Assembly: GCF_009862265.1 (NCBI RefSeq)
Contig: NZ_WWGX01000028.1
Span: 43,683-107,682 of the forward strand
Length of the DNA stretch: 64,000 nt
Origin: Streptomyces sp. SID8352
GTDB taxonomy: Bacteria > Actinomycetota > Actinomycetes > Streptomycetales > Streptomycetaceae
Direction: 5' to 3'
The translations under genes were made by a program, and so were the position numbers. Every line of letters starts with the position of its first letter. Position 1 is the first letter of the stretch. Shown in pieces: positions 17,143 through 26,156 of this stretch. The notes beneath the pieces were generated by a model that made no database searches, had not been told where the DNA came from, and worked only from the letters and a program-made list of their open reading frames with translations.

Positions 17143-20100
17143 TCACAGCGCGGCGACGGTGCGCCAGTAGGAGGTGAGCACGTGGTCCAACCGCTCGGCG
17201 GCCCGCACCAGTGCGGCGGCGGGCTCCCCGGCGCCGACCGCGTCCTCGGCGAGGCGGGTGGCGGCGGCTCGTAGCCCGGTCGCGGGCTGGACGAAGGGGA
17301 CGAGGTACGCGCGGACGGGGTCCGGCACCGGTGTGCGGGACACGGACAGGCCGTGGACCAGTTCCGCGCACACCGCGGGCCAGAGCACGAGTTCGTTGCG
17401 CAGTACCACCGCGGCGGCGCCGGCCGACGCGGTCCGGGCGAGGTCGGAGTGGAAGTCCGCGAGTTCACGTGCTCCGGACGGGACGGGGCGGTCGTCGGCG
17501 CCGGTGACGGGCAGCCCCAGGGACGCGGCTGCGGCTTCCAGCGGTCCGCGGACCAGATGCAGGGACCGCGCGGCGTCCCGGAACAGCCGGCCGGCGGCAC
17601 CCGCGGGAAAGCGCGAGGCGAGCCGGTCGAACGAGGCGGCCTCGGCGGGCTGGGCATGCAGCTCGCTGACGATCAGGCGCCGGATCTGCTCCATGGTGAC
17701 GGCCCCCCGCAGGAGCGCGGGGCGCAGAGCGTTGGCCCGTAGGTGACCGGCCACGTGGGGCAGGAGGTCCTTCACCAGGCGACGGGAGGTGTCCGGGGTG
17801 CGCTCGGCGGGGATCCGGGGCGCGCCGTTGATGAACGGCGGACGCGGCGCGGGAGCCGGCGTGGCCGGGGCGGTGGCCCGGGGAGCGGCGGTCGGCGCGC
17901 CGAGGAACCCGGAGTCCTGGAAGTGCCGCAGGTACAGGTCGATCAACTCCGCGTCCACCGGTGGGAGTACCAGGCCGGCACCGCGGGTGCTCCGCTCGGT
18001 GTTGTACCTGCTGAACTCCGGGAAGGTCTCGGCGAAGTACATCTCCTTCACCGTGATGTCCGCGCCGGCGGCACTGTCGTGGAACATCGGCATGAACGCC
18101 GTCATGGGGTGGCGGGGGTCGCGGCGGGTCAGCCGGGTGACGGCGTCGGTCCATTCGCCGTACGGGACCTCCCGCACCGGGTACCCGAGAGCGCGGAGCC
18201 GCTCGACGAGGAGGCCCAGCCGGGCATCGCGGGGGTTGGTGAGGTGGTACACCCGGCCGTCGGGTTCCTCGTTGCGCAGGATGTGGACGATGGCCTCGGC
18301 CGTGTAGTCGACGGGGACGAAGTCGAGCGGCAGGCCGACGTCGGGTGCCAGCCCGGTCTCCGCGATCGTACGGAACCAGGCGCACATGAGGGTGTCGGTG
18401 TTCCAGATGCCGCGGTCCCGGGTGCCGGTGATCTCGTACGGACGGTACAGGGAGACGGGGAGGCCCGCCCCGGCGGCCCGGCGCACGAGCTCCTCCGCGA
18501 CCCACTTGCTCTCCGCGTATCCGAGCGTGATCCGCTCGGGGAAGGCCGGTGGCCGGTCCTCCATCACATAGCGTTCCCCGGCCGTCCCGAAGCCCACCAG
18601 GGAGATCATCGTGGAGACGTGGTGGAACGGCTTGAGACGGTGGCGGGAGGCCAGTTCCAGCAGGGTGCGGACCCCGTCCACGTTGGTCGTGCGGAGAGTG
18701 GTGTACGGATAGGCGAAGTTGACCAGGGAACCGGAATGGACGATCGCGTCCACCGACCGGGCCAGGGTGTCGAAGGCGTCGGGCCCCAGCCCCAGAAGAG
18801 GCCGGGACAGGTCACCGGGGACGGGGACCACGTGGTCGCGCACCGCCTCGGGGTCGAGGCCGTAGCGGCGGGCGCGTCCGGCAAGGCGCCGCAGGACATG
18901 AGCGTCGTCGTCGGCGCGCACCAGGCAGTACACCTTCCCGGTCCCCGACGCGACCAGCCGGTCGAGGAGGAACACCCCCAGGAATCCGGTGGCGCCCGTC
19001 AGGAGAACACGGCGCGGGTCGCGAGGGGCGTCGACCGGCGGGGCGCCGAAGCCCACGGCCGGGGGGAGCGCCGCCTCCGACGCGAAGTCCACCGGAGCGG
19101 CATCCGTGCGCCCGGGGGCGAGGGCCCGGAGGTCCTCGGCGAAGGCGACCGCGGTGGGGTTGCGCAGCAGCGACCGGATCACCTCGCTCTCCCGTCCGGC
19201 CGGTATGCCCAGCCGCGCGGTGACCGCTGCCGCCACCTGGGCCGTCTGCAACGACTGGCCGCCCAGGTCGAAGAAGTTGTCCGACCGGCCGACGGGTGTA
19301 CCCAGCACGCGCCGCCACACCTCGGCCACGGCCCGCTCCGTGCGCCCGAGCGGCTGCTCCTCCCGCGGCACCGCTGCCGCCGCAATCACGCCCCGGGAAG
19401 CCGTGAGCGCCGCCCGGTCGACCTTCCCGCGCGCGTCGACCGGCATCGCCTCCACGAGAACGATGTCCTGCGGCACCATGAACACCGGAAGTCTGTCCCG
19501 CAGGTAGGTCCGCAGCCAGCCGGGCAGCGTCCGCGGGTCGGCCGCCTCCTCCGCCACGGCCCAGCCGCGGAGCCGCTCCGCACCATCCTCCTCGACCACG
19601 GCCACGGCGGCCTCCCTCACCCGGGGGTGAGCCGCCAGCACGGTCTCGATCCCCCGCAGGTCGACGCGGAAGCCGCCGATCTTCGTCTGACGGTCCCGCC
19701 GCCCCAGGAACTCGATCACGCCGTCCGTACGCCACCGCGCCATGTCCCCGGTGCGGTACAGGCGCGCCCCTGGGCGCGAGCCGAAGGGGTCGGGAACGAA
19801 CCGTTCCGCGGTCAGTCCGGGCTGCCCCAGGTAGCCGATCGCCACGCCGTCGCCCCCGACCCACAGTTCGCCCTCCTCCGACACATCCGCGAGGGAGCCG
19901 TCCTCACGGACCACGTAGGCGGTGCAGTTCGACAGGGGGCGGCCGATCGGTACCGGTTCCCCTTCCGGGGGGGCCTCATCGATCACATGGGCCGTGCACA
20001 GGACCGCGTTCTCCGTCGGCCCGTAGCCGTCGACCAGCCGTCCGGGCGCGCCGTGCTCCAGCACCCCGCGCACCGCCGCGGGGCTCACCACGTCGCCGCC

Positions 20101-21048
20101 GACCACCAGGCACCGCAGCGTGCCGAACATCCGCGGGCGGAGCCTGGCCAGTTGGTGGAAGAGCGCCGCCCCCAGCCACATGACCGATATCCGCTCCCGC
20201 ACCAGCAGGCCCTCCAGAGCCACCGCCGACAGCAGTGTCGCCTGGGTGGGGACCACCAGCCGCGCTCCGTTCAGAAGTGCTCCGAACAGATCGAAGACCG
20301 ACAGGTCGAAGGTCAGGTTCACGGTCGAGCACACCGTGTCCTCGGGGGCGAACCCCATGACCGGCTGGCCTCGCACCAGGCGCACTATGCCCCGGTGCGG
20401 GACGACCACGCCCTTGGGAGCCCCGGTCGAACCCGAGGTGTACAGCACATATGCCGGGTCCTCGGCCCCCACCCCGGGGAGCACGTCCCGCAGCGGTTCC
20501 CGCATGGCCCCGGCGATGTCCACGCGCTGCGTCACACCGCCGGACGGTCCGCGGTGATCGCCCCTGGAGACGATCGTGACACGGCATCCGGCGTCCCTGA
20601 CGACGGACTCGATGAGCCGGGTCGGAGAGTTCAGGTCCAGTGGTACGTAGACCGCCCCGGCCCGCAGGATGCCGAGGATCGCCACGTACCCCTCGACGGA
20701 CCGCTCCAGGGCCACGGCCACCCGGTCCCGCGGGCGCACTCCACGGGCGGACAGCGCCGACGCCACCCGGTCCACCCGGTCCAGCAGTTGTCCGTAGGTG
20801 AGGTCGTCGCCGCCCTCGGGGGAGAGCGCCACCGCGGTCGGCCGCCGCCGCGCCGTCTCGGCGAACAGCTCGTGCGCCGTCGCCTCCCGCGGGTACTCCC
20901 TCTCCGTACGGTTCCACTCCCGGATCCGCCGCGGCAGGTCCTCCTCGGTCCCGGGCGCCGCCGCCCCGTCACCGGCCGACGGAGGTCCGGCGGGCGTGGC
21001 CGAGCCGTCTCCATGGGGATGGTGTGTACCGGCCGCCATGTTCATCAC
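17143..21048 (-). CDS. NRPS-like protein: adenylation, PCP, thioester reductase and TenA-like domain
   Basis: 1301 residues. Adenylation domain about 40-550: LYTSGSTGAPKG (203-214), YGPTEN (342-347), YRTGD (431-435), catalytic K542. By hand alignment to GrsA the pocket reads D248 L249 F252 W291 V315 G317 G341 V349 L350 K542. PCP about 565-640 with DLGGQSL, phosphopantetheine on S599. Thioester reductase about 680-1050: VLLTGATGFLG, and YAESK with Y844 and K848. After a Pro/Ala linker, residues about 1085-1301 are helical and resemble the TenA/PqqC haem-oxygenase-like fold (LLRGAVTMEQIRRLIVSELH; LWPAVCAELVHGL). No condensation domain, so it should reduce one tethered acid to an aldehyde or alcohol. 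Divergent from the hydrolase at 21652, with shared promoter elements. Confidence 0.88.
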   Translation of the reverse strand: MMNMAAGTHHPHGDGSATPAGPPSAGDGAAAPGTEEDLPRRIREWNRTEREYPREATAHELFAETARRRPTAVALSPEGGDDLTYGQLLDRVDRVASALSARGVRPRDRVAVALERSVEGYVAILGILRAGAVYVPLDLNSPTRLIESVVRDAGCRVTIVSRGDHRGPSGGVTQRVDIAGAMREPLRDVLPGVGAEDPAYVLYTSGSTGAPKGVVVPHRGIVRLVRGQPVMGFAPEDTVCSTVNLTFDLSVFDLFGALLNGARLVVPTQATLLSAVALEGLLVRERISVMWLGAALFHQLARLRPRMFGTLRCLVVGGDVVSPAAVRGVLEHGAPGRLVDGYGPTENAVLCTAHVIDEAPPEGEPVPIGRPLSNCTAYVVREDGSLADVSEEGELWVGGDGVAIGYLGQPGLTAERFVPDPFGSRPGARLYRTGDMARWRTDGVIEFLGRRDRQTKIGGFRVDLRGIETVLAAHPRVREAAVAVVEEDGAERLRGWAVAEEAADPRTLPGWLRTYLRDRLPVFMVPQDIVLVEAMPVDARGKVDRAALTASRGVIAAAAVPREEQPLGRTERAVAEVWRRVLGTPVGRSDNFFDLGGQSLQTAQVAAAVTARLGIPAGRESEVIRSLLRNPTAVAFAEDLRALAPGRTDAAPVDFASEAALPPAVGFGAPPVDAPRDPRRVLLTGATGFLGVFLLDRLVASGTGKVYCLVRADDDAHVLRRLAGRARRYGLDPEAVRDHVVPVPGDLSRPLLGLGPDAFDTLARSVDAIVHSGSLVNFAYPYTTLRTTNVDGVRTLLELASRHRLKPFHHVSTMISLVGFGTAGERYVMEDRPPAFPERITLGYAESKWVAEELVRRAAGAGLPVSLYRPYEITGTRDRGIWNTDTLMCAWFRTIAETGLAPDVGLPLDFVPVDYTAEAIVHILRNEEPDGRVYHLTNPRDARLGLLVERLRALGYPVREVPYGEWTDAVTRLTRRDPRHPMTAFMPMFHDSAAGADITVKEMYFAETFPEFSRYNTERSTRGAGLVLPPVDAELIDLYLRHFQDSGFLGAPTAAPRATAPATPAPAPRPPFINGAPRIPAERTPDTSRRLVKDLLPHVAGHLRANALRPALLRGAVTMEQIRRLIVSELHAQPAEAASFDRLASRFPAGAAGRLFRDAARSLHLVRGPLEAAAASLGLPVTGADDRPVPSGARELADFHSDLARTASAGAAAVVLRNELVLWPAVCAELVHGLSVSRTPVPDPVRAYLVPFVQPATGLRAAATRLAEDAVGAGEPAAALVRAAERLDHVLTSYWRTVAAL

Positions 21049-21205
21049 CGCACTCGCCGAGTGCCGTCCCCTTCGATCGACGGGTCACGGGAAACGTCCG
21101 AGTCGCGTGACGGGATCCCCTCGGCCCCGGCGGCCCCGCACGGCTCCGGATCGCGGGGGACCGGCGAAGGGCGGCATCGGGCACCTGCCCGGACGTTCCT
21201 CCAGT

Positions 21206-21266
21206 GTGTGCGGCATCGGCGGGTGCCGGGAAGCGCCGGCGCCCGGGTAGCCGTGAACACGTTGAA
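21206..21266 (-). promoter_or_regulatory. Two-part promoter element upstream of the NRPS-like gene
   Basis: On the minus strand TTCAACGTGTTCAC (21266-21253), then exactly 46 nt, then CACTGGAGG (from 21206), about 200 bp before the start at 21048. The mirror copy sits at 21456-21524 for the opposite gene. The 14-mer is a near-palindrome, as expected for a dimeric regulator. Confidence 0.5.
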
Positions 21267-21455
21267 GGCCCGGCGCGGAGTGCGCCGGAGGCCGCGTCCG
21301 GAGGCGGGAGACGCCGGAGCGCGCCGGGGCTCCGCGGACGCGTCAGGCCGTCGATCCGCTCGGGCGGGGCCGTGTCGGCCCGGTTTCGGATGCCGGGCAG
21401 TGGGCCGGCGGAGGGTCCCGGGCGCTGGGCGGTTCCCTCCCGGCAGACGGGCGGA

Positions 21456-21524
21456 TTCAACGCGTTCACGCGTCGGACGGCATCCGGGTCTTCCCCCGCA
21501 CGGGCTGCCCGGTCCTACTGGAAG
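21456..21524 (+). promoter_or_regulatory. Two-part promoter element upstream of the hydrolase gene
   Basis: TTCAACGCGTTCAC (21456-21469), 46 nt, then TACTGGAAG (from 21516), 183 bp before the ATG at 21652. It matches the element of the divergent NRPS-like gene at 13 of 14 and 7 of 9 positions with the same spacing. No protein gene is supported in the 603-bp gap 21049-21651. Confidence 0.5.
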
Positions 21525-21651
21525 CCGGGTGAGAGCCCGGCACGCGCGGGCGTCGCCCGCACCGGCCAGGAGACCCGACCGCCTCCGCACGCCTTCGAGC
21601 GGGGCGGCCGGGGCGAGCCCCTGGACCCGACCTCCTGTGAAAGGTGCTTCC

Positions 21652-22923
21652 ATGCCCGCTGAGAGCCGCTCCCGTACGTGCCCCGGGCTGGTCGGTGTCT
21701 GGCATCTGACATCGTTCACCGTGCGCGACCGGAGCGGCGGCGTCATCGGACATCCCATGGGCGTCTGTCCGACCGGAGTGCTCACGTACGGTGCCGACGG
21801 TTCCATGTCCGTGCACCTCGGCGCCTCCGGGCCCGCTGTCCCCGGGGACGGAGCACCCCACCCGGAGGGTACGGAGGGCCTGGTCCGCCAGCGGCCCTAC
21901 CTCGGGTACGCGGGTACCTTCGCCCACACGGGCGACCGCGTCGTGCACCGACTGGAGATCGCCTCGGTTCCGCAGTGGGTCGGGACGGAGCAGGTGCGCG
22001 CCGTCCGCTTCGACGGTGACGAACTCACGCTGTCGCCGCCTCCCGAGAACGACCGCACACTCGCCCTGACCTGGCGACGGCACCGCACGTCCACCGGTCC
22101 GCGGCCCAGGAGCGGGTTCATCGGCCTGCCGGCGGGACGGTTCCACTACCTGTCGTGGGCGGCCGACGGCACCCGGCGGCCCTGCGCGGTGCTCCTGCAC
22201 GGCAACGCGGGTTCGGCCCGGGGCTTCGGCCGTCTGGCACCGGACCTCGCCGAGCGGTACCGGGTGTTCGCCCTCGACATGCGCGGGCACGGCTCCAGCG
22301 TGCGACCGGACCCGGGCGACTACGGCCTGCGCGCGGCCGCCGATGACGTACGCGGCTTCCTGGCCGCTCTCGAACTCACCGACCCCCTGGTCATGGGCCA
22401 CTCCTGGGGCGCGGCCGTCGCACTGGTCCTGGCCGTGGGCGCGGAGTCGCGGGAGCCGCCTCCGCGCCTGTCCGGGCTCGTACTGGAAGACCTGCCCGCG
22501 ACCATGGCGTTCCCCGACGACGTCGTCGTCAAGCTGCAGAAACTGGTCGCCACCCCGTACCGGGATCTGCGCTCCCGACTCGAAGCGCGCAATCCGTCCT
22601 GGCACGCGGCGGATCTCGACGCCATGGCGTGGGGGCTCCAGGAGGCGGACCCCTCCCTCGTCCGCCGGCTGTGCGAGGACGGCGCCCGGTCGGGCGATCT
22701 GCTCCCGCTCCTGCGACGGGTGGCCGCCCCGCTGCTGCTCATGCGGGCCGACCCGCGAAGGGACGGAGTGCTCGACGGTGCCGCCTGGGCGCGGGCGCGC
22801 GCCCACCTGCCCGCCCGCGCGATCACCGCCGAACCGGCGGGTGTGTCCCACAACATGCACTACGACGGGTACCGGCGGGTCCTCGACACCCTCCTCGACT
22901 TCACGGACGGCCTGGAGCGCTGA
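21652..22923 (+). CDS. Lipocalin-like domain fused to an alpha/beta hydrolase
   Basis: 423 residues. ATG at 21652 follows GTGAAAGG. Residues about 10-145 form a lipocalin-like domain (LVGVWHLTSFTVRDRSG; GVLTYGADGSMSVHL) of the kind found alone in natural-product clusters. Residues about 155-423 are an alpha/beta hydrolase: oxyanion loop LLHGNAGSARGFG, nucleophile S251 in GHSWGAA, acid in LLLMRADPRRD and histidine in SHNMHYDGY. The fusion could bind a hydrophobic intermediate and hydrolyse or cyclise it. It is divergent from the NRPS-like gene and shares its promoter element, so it is probably co-regulated with the cluster. Confidence 0.8.
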   Translation: MPAESRSRTCPGLVGVWHLTSFTVRDRSGGVIGHPMGVCPTGVLTYGADGSMSVHLGASGPAVPGDGAPHPEGTEGLVRQRPYLGYAGTFAHTGDRVVHRLEIASVPQWVGTEQVRAVRFDGDELTLSPPPENDRTLALTWRRHRTSTGPRPRSGFIGLPAGRFHYLSWAADGTRRPCAVLLHGNAGSARGFGRLAPDLAERYRVFALDMRGHGSSVRPDPGDYGLRAAADDVRGFLAALELTDPLVMGHSWGAAVALVLAVGAESREPPPRLSGLVLEDLPATMAFPDDVVVKLQKLVATPYRDLRSRLEARNPSWHAADLDAMAWGLQEADPSLVRRLCEDGARSGDLLPLLRRVAAPLLLMRADPRRDGVLDGAAWARARAHLPARAITAEPAGVSHNMHYDGYRRVLDTLLDFTDGLER

Positions 22924-23012
22924 GGCCCGTACCCGGCGTCCCGCGTCTCCGTGCGCCCCGTCGGCCCGGAACCGACGACCCGATCACGACCCGTAGAGGG
23001 GAGGAGGGCACC

Positions 23013-24368
23013 CTGACCGCACCGAGGCTTCCCAACTCCGCGCTGAGGACGCTGCTCGCCGAATGCGGCTGGACCGGTGTGCGGCTCGCGCGCGAGGTCA
23101 ACGACATGGGACGCGAAGCGGGGCTGCACCTTCGCTATGAGCGGCCGTCGGTCGCCCAGTGGCTCGCGGGCACGCATCCCCGTACTCCGGTGCCGGCCCT
23201 GGTGGCCGAAGCCCTCAGCCGCCGGCTCGGACGTACGATCACGACGGCGGAGGCGGGGTTCACCGGCCGAAGGGCCGAAGGACGGCCGCCGGTCCGGCCC
23301 GAGGAGACGCTGACGCTCCTCGCGCGAGCCGGAGGCGCGTCCCACCTCGCCTACACGGTGACGGGACTCGCCGACGTTCCCCGCGCGGCCGGGACGGGAT
23401 GCTACGAGGGCCCGCGCAGGCCGGACGGGCAGGCGGCCGGACTGTCCGAGGCACTGGTGGAGTGGTCGAGGGCCACCACCACGATGTTCGCGCGGTCCGG
23501 CGACCTCCTGGGCGCGGGGGCGATACGCACCCCCCTGGTCGGCCATCTGGCGAACGTCGTCCCCTCGGCTCTGGCAGCACCGGGCAAGCCGTCCCTGCGG
23601 CGGGAGATGCTCATCGTCGCCTCCGGCATGGCACGGCTGTCCGGGTCCGTCCACTGGGACGACGGACTCCACGGCACGGCCCAGGCCTACTACCGGGTCA
23701 GCGCGCGCCTCGCCGACGAATCCGGTGACCGGAACAGCCTCGCCAGGGTCCTGCGCACGCTCAGCATGCAGGCGGGACACCTGGGGCACCCGTCCGCCGC
23801 GCTCGATCTGGCACGGGCGGCGCTGGACCAGGGCCAGTACGGCGATGTCGCCCTGCGGGCCCTGCTGCACGGCCAACTCGCCAGTGCGGGTGCGGCGGTC
23901 GGCGACGACCGCGCGGCCCGCGCGAACATGGAGGAAGCCCGTGCCCTCGTCTCCTCGGGACACGACCGGAACCTGTCGCCCCGCAAGGTCGCGGTCGTCC
24001 GGGCACAGCTCGACTGCCACCGGGCGACACTGGCCCGGTACCAGGGCGACCGGGACCGGATGATCCAGGCCCTGCGGGAGGCCGTGCGCCGCTGCCCCTG
24101 CGAGGCGGCCCGGCGGCGGGTCCTCATGCTGGCGCGGCTGGCGGAGTCACAGGCGGGGAGCGGCCATGTGGAACGCGCCTGCCTGACGTGGACGCGGTTC
24201 CTGGAAGAGAGCACGATGATCCGCTCCCGCAGCGTCGAGCACGCCGTGACCGAGCTGCGGTCCCTGCTCCGCCCCCACCGTGAGCGGAAGCCCGTCAGGG
24301 AACTGCTGCGCAGAGTCGACCGGAGCCGGGGCCCCGCGGGACGGGACGTGTCCCGGCACCGGTACTGA
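23013..24368 (+). CDS. NsdA-like regulator (HTH plus TPR-like repeats)
   Basis: 451 residues from a probable CTG at 23013, seven bases after GGGAGGAGG; no in-frame ATG, GTG or TTG fits as well, and the frame further upstream overlaps the hydrolase. The N-terminus (about 1-75) contains LRTLLAECGWTGVRLAREVN and SVAQWLAGTHPRTPVP, resembling the DNA-binding region of NsdA-type streptomycete regulators. The rest is helical with TPR-like repeats (about 200-430). It follows the hydrolase by 90 bp on the same strand and precedes the Wadjet genes by 174 bp, so it could regulate either block; the natural-product cluster seems likelier. Confidence 0.72.
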   Translation: MTAPRLPNSALRTLLAECGWTGVRLAREVNDMGREAGLHLRYERPSVAQWLAGTHPRTPVPALVAEALSRRLGRTITTAEAGFTGRRAEGRPPVRPEETLTLLARAGGASHLAYTVTGLADVPRAAGTGCYEGPRRPDGQAAGLSEALVEWSRATTTMFARSGDLLGAGAIRTPLVGHLANVVPSALAAPGKPSLRREMLIVASGMARLSGSVHWDDGLHGTAQAYYRVSARLADESGDRNSLARVLRTLSMQAGHLGHPSAALDLARAALDQGQYGDVALRALLHGQLASAGAAVGDDRAARANMEEARALVSSGHDRNLSPRKVAVVRAQLDCHRATLARYQGDRDRMIQALREAVRRCPCEAARRRVLMLARLAESQAGSGHVERACLTWTRFLEESTMIRSRSVEHAVTELRSLLRPHRERKPVRELLRRVDRSRGPAGRDVSRHRY

Positions 24369-24542
24369 AGCGTTCGCGGCGCCGGCTGCCGCCGCTCCGG
24401 CCCGGCGGGTCCCGCCGCCCTCCGGGGCCGGCACCTCCGGCCGGGAGATCCGGGCAGGACGGTCCGGACAGGACGGTCCGGGCGGAGCGAGTGTTCGCGA
24501 CTCCCATGTGGGCCAGGGGTCCTGGTGGAAGAATGCGGCGGG

Positions 24543-26156
24543 ATGACCGCCAGTGACTACTCTCCGTTCGCCCACCTCACCGCCCCCAACGCCCCCCTCT
24601 ACCGCCAGGTCATGCGCGCCTTCCTCGCCGCCAAGGAGCGGTTCGCGGTGCATCTGCGACCGGAGGACGTGCACGCCGCCCTGGACGCCGGGAGCAGGCC
24701 CGCCGACCCGGACGCGGTGACGCAGGCGCTGGACCAGCTCGTGGAGTGGGGCAACCTGCGGGCCGACCCCGATCACGCGCGGGTGACGGCGGTGGAGGAC
24801 TTCTACCGCAGGCGGTTCATCTACCAGCTCACCCGGGTCGGTGAGGCGGCCGAGGCCGCGCTGGGGACGTACGACGAGGTGCTGGGGCGGCGCGGCGAAC
24901 TCCAGGCGGTCGCGCTGCACGACATCGTCACGCAGCTGCGGGCGCTCCTGGTGATCGCCGCGGAGGACGGGCCCGACCCGGCCAAGGCACACCTCGCTCT
25001 GTCCGTGCTGACCGCGCGGTTCACCGACCTCGCCGACAACGCCCGCGCCTTCATGGGCTCGCTCCAGCGCACCATCGACCTGCACGACATCGAGGTGGAG
25101 GCGTTCCTCGCCTACAAGGACCGGTTGATCCAGTACCTGGAGCGGTTCATCCAGGACCTCATCACCCTCGGCGGGCGGATCGCCCTGCTCATCGGGGAGC
25201 TGGAGGAGCAGGAGCGGGTCGGTCCGCTGCTGCGGATCGCCGCCGCCCGCGAGGCCGCCGACGCCGCTCCCGAGGACGCCGAGCGGGCGGAGGCGGTGGC
25301 GTACGAGCGGTGGGCCGCCCGGTGGTCCGGGCTCGCCGAGTGGTTCGTGTCGGGAGAGGGGCGGGAGTCGCAGGCCAGACTGCTGCGTGGGCGGGCACTC
25401 GGCTCCATACCGCAGCTTCTGACCGTCGTACGGCAGCTCAACGAGCGGCGGGCCGGACGCTCGGACCGCTCGGCCGACTTCCGCACCCTCGCGCGCTGGT
25501 TCGCCCAGGCCCCGGACGACGCGGCGCGGCACCGGCTGTGGCGCGTGGCGTTCGGGCTGCACTCCTCCCGGCACCTGACCGTCGACGCCGAGACCCTCGA
25601 CGGACGGACGGCCGACCCCGAGCCGGCCTCCATCCCGTGGAGCGAGGCGCGACCACTGAGGATCAGCCCGCAGCTGCGCCGCACCGGCAGCTATGAGAGG
25701 CGCGGCAGGCCGCGCCGGGTGGCCGACCGCGGGGAGGCGAAGCGGCGGCTCGCCGAGATCGCCGCCCGGCAGACGGAGGAGACCAGACGGGCGCGGGACC
25801 GTCTCGTGACGGACGGACCCGTGCGGCTGTCCCGGCTCGGCGGACTCGACCCGCATGCCTTCCAGTTGTTCCTGCGGCTGCTCGGCGACGCGCTCGCCAC
25901 CTGGCGGCCGGGCACCGTCACCACCGTCGCCACCAGCGGGGACGGTTCGATGGAGATCCGGCTGACCGCCCCCGGCGACGGATCGACAGCCGAGGTGCAC
26001 ACTCCCGACGGCGTGTTCAGCGGTCCCGACCACCTGATCGACATCGTCGACCTCACGGCGGGACGCGGCGGCCCCGCCGCCGCCCCGCCGACGGCATCCG
26101 TACCCCTCCCCGCCCCGCGAGGGGACACCACTGCCCGACTCCTGGAGGACCGATGA
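24543..26156 (+). CDS. jetA: Wadjet protein JetA, DUF2397/TIGR02677 type
   Basis: 537 residues from ATG 24543 (GTG 24525 would add six). The protein starts SPFAHLTAPNAPLYRQVMRAF and matches the TIGR02677 (DUF2397) family, largely helical, related to the kleisin/MukF-like subunit of condensin-type complexes. In Wadjet, JetA bridges the SMC-like ATPase. It is the first of four genes whose ends overlap (ATGA at 26153-26156 with the next), showing one operon. The complex is known to detect and cut closed circular plasmid DNA. RBS is weak. Confidence 0.88.
   Translation: MTASDYSPFAHLTAPNAPLYRQVMRAFLAAKERFAVHLRPEDVHAALDAGSRPADPDAVTQALDQLVEWGNLRADPDHARVTAVEDFYRRRFIYQLTRVGEAAEAALGTYDEVLGRRGELQAVALHDIVTQLRALLVIAAEDGPDPAKAHLALSVLTARFTDLADNARAFMGSLQRTIDLHDIEVEAFLAYKDRLIQYLERFIQDLITLGGRIALLIGELEEQERVGPLLRIAAAREAADAAPEDAERAEAVAYERWAARWSGLAEWFVSGEGRESQARLLRGRALGSIPQLLTVVRQLNERRAGRSDRSADFRTLARWFAQAPDDAARHRLWRVAFGLHSSRHLTVDAETLDGRTADPEPASIPWSEARPLRISPQLRRTGSYERRGRPRRVADRGEAKRRLAEIAARQTEETRRARDRLVTDGPVRLSRLGGLDPHAFQLFLRLLGDALATWRPGTVTTVATSGDGSMEIRLTAPGDGSTAEVHTPDGVFSGPDHLIDIVDLTAGRGGPAAAPPTASVPLPAPRGDTTARLLEDR

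Noticed and set aside
17743..21651. Plus-strand frame leading into the lipocalin/hydrolase protein
   Set aside because: It is antisense to the NRPS-like gene, has no domain, and the ATG at 21652 has a good ribosome site and begins the lipocalin-like domain.
13027..24368. Alternative reading as a lanthipeptide or PKS cluster
   Set aside because: No LanM, LanB/C, ketosynthase or precursor-peptide gene was seen.
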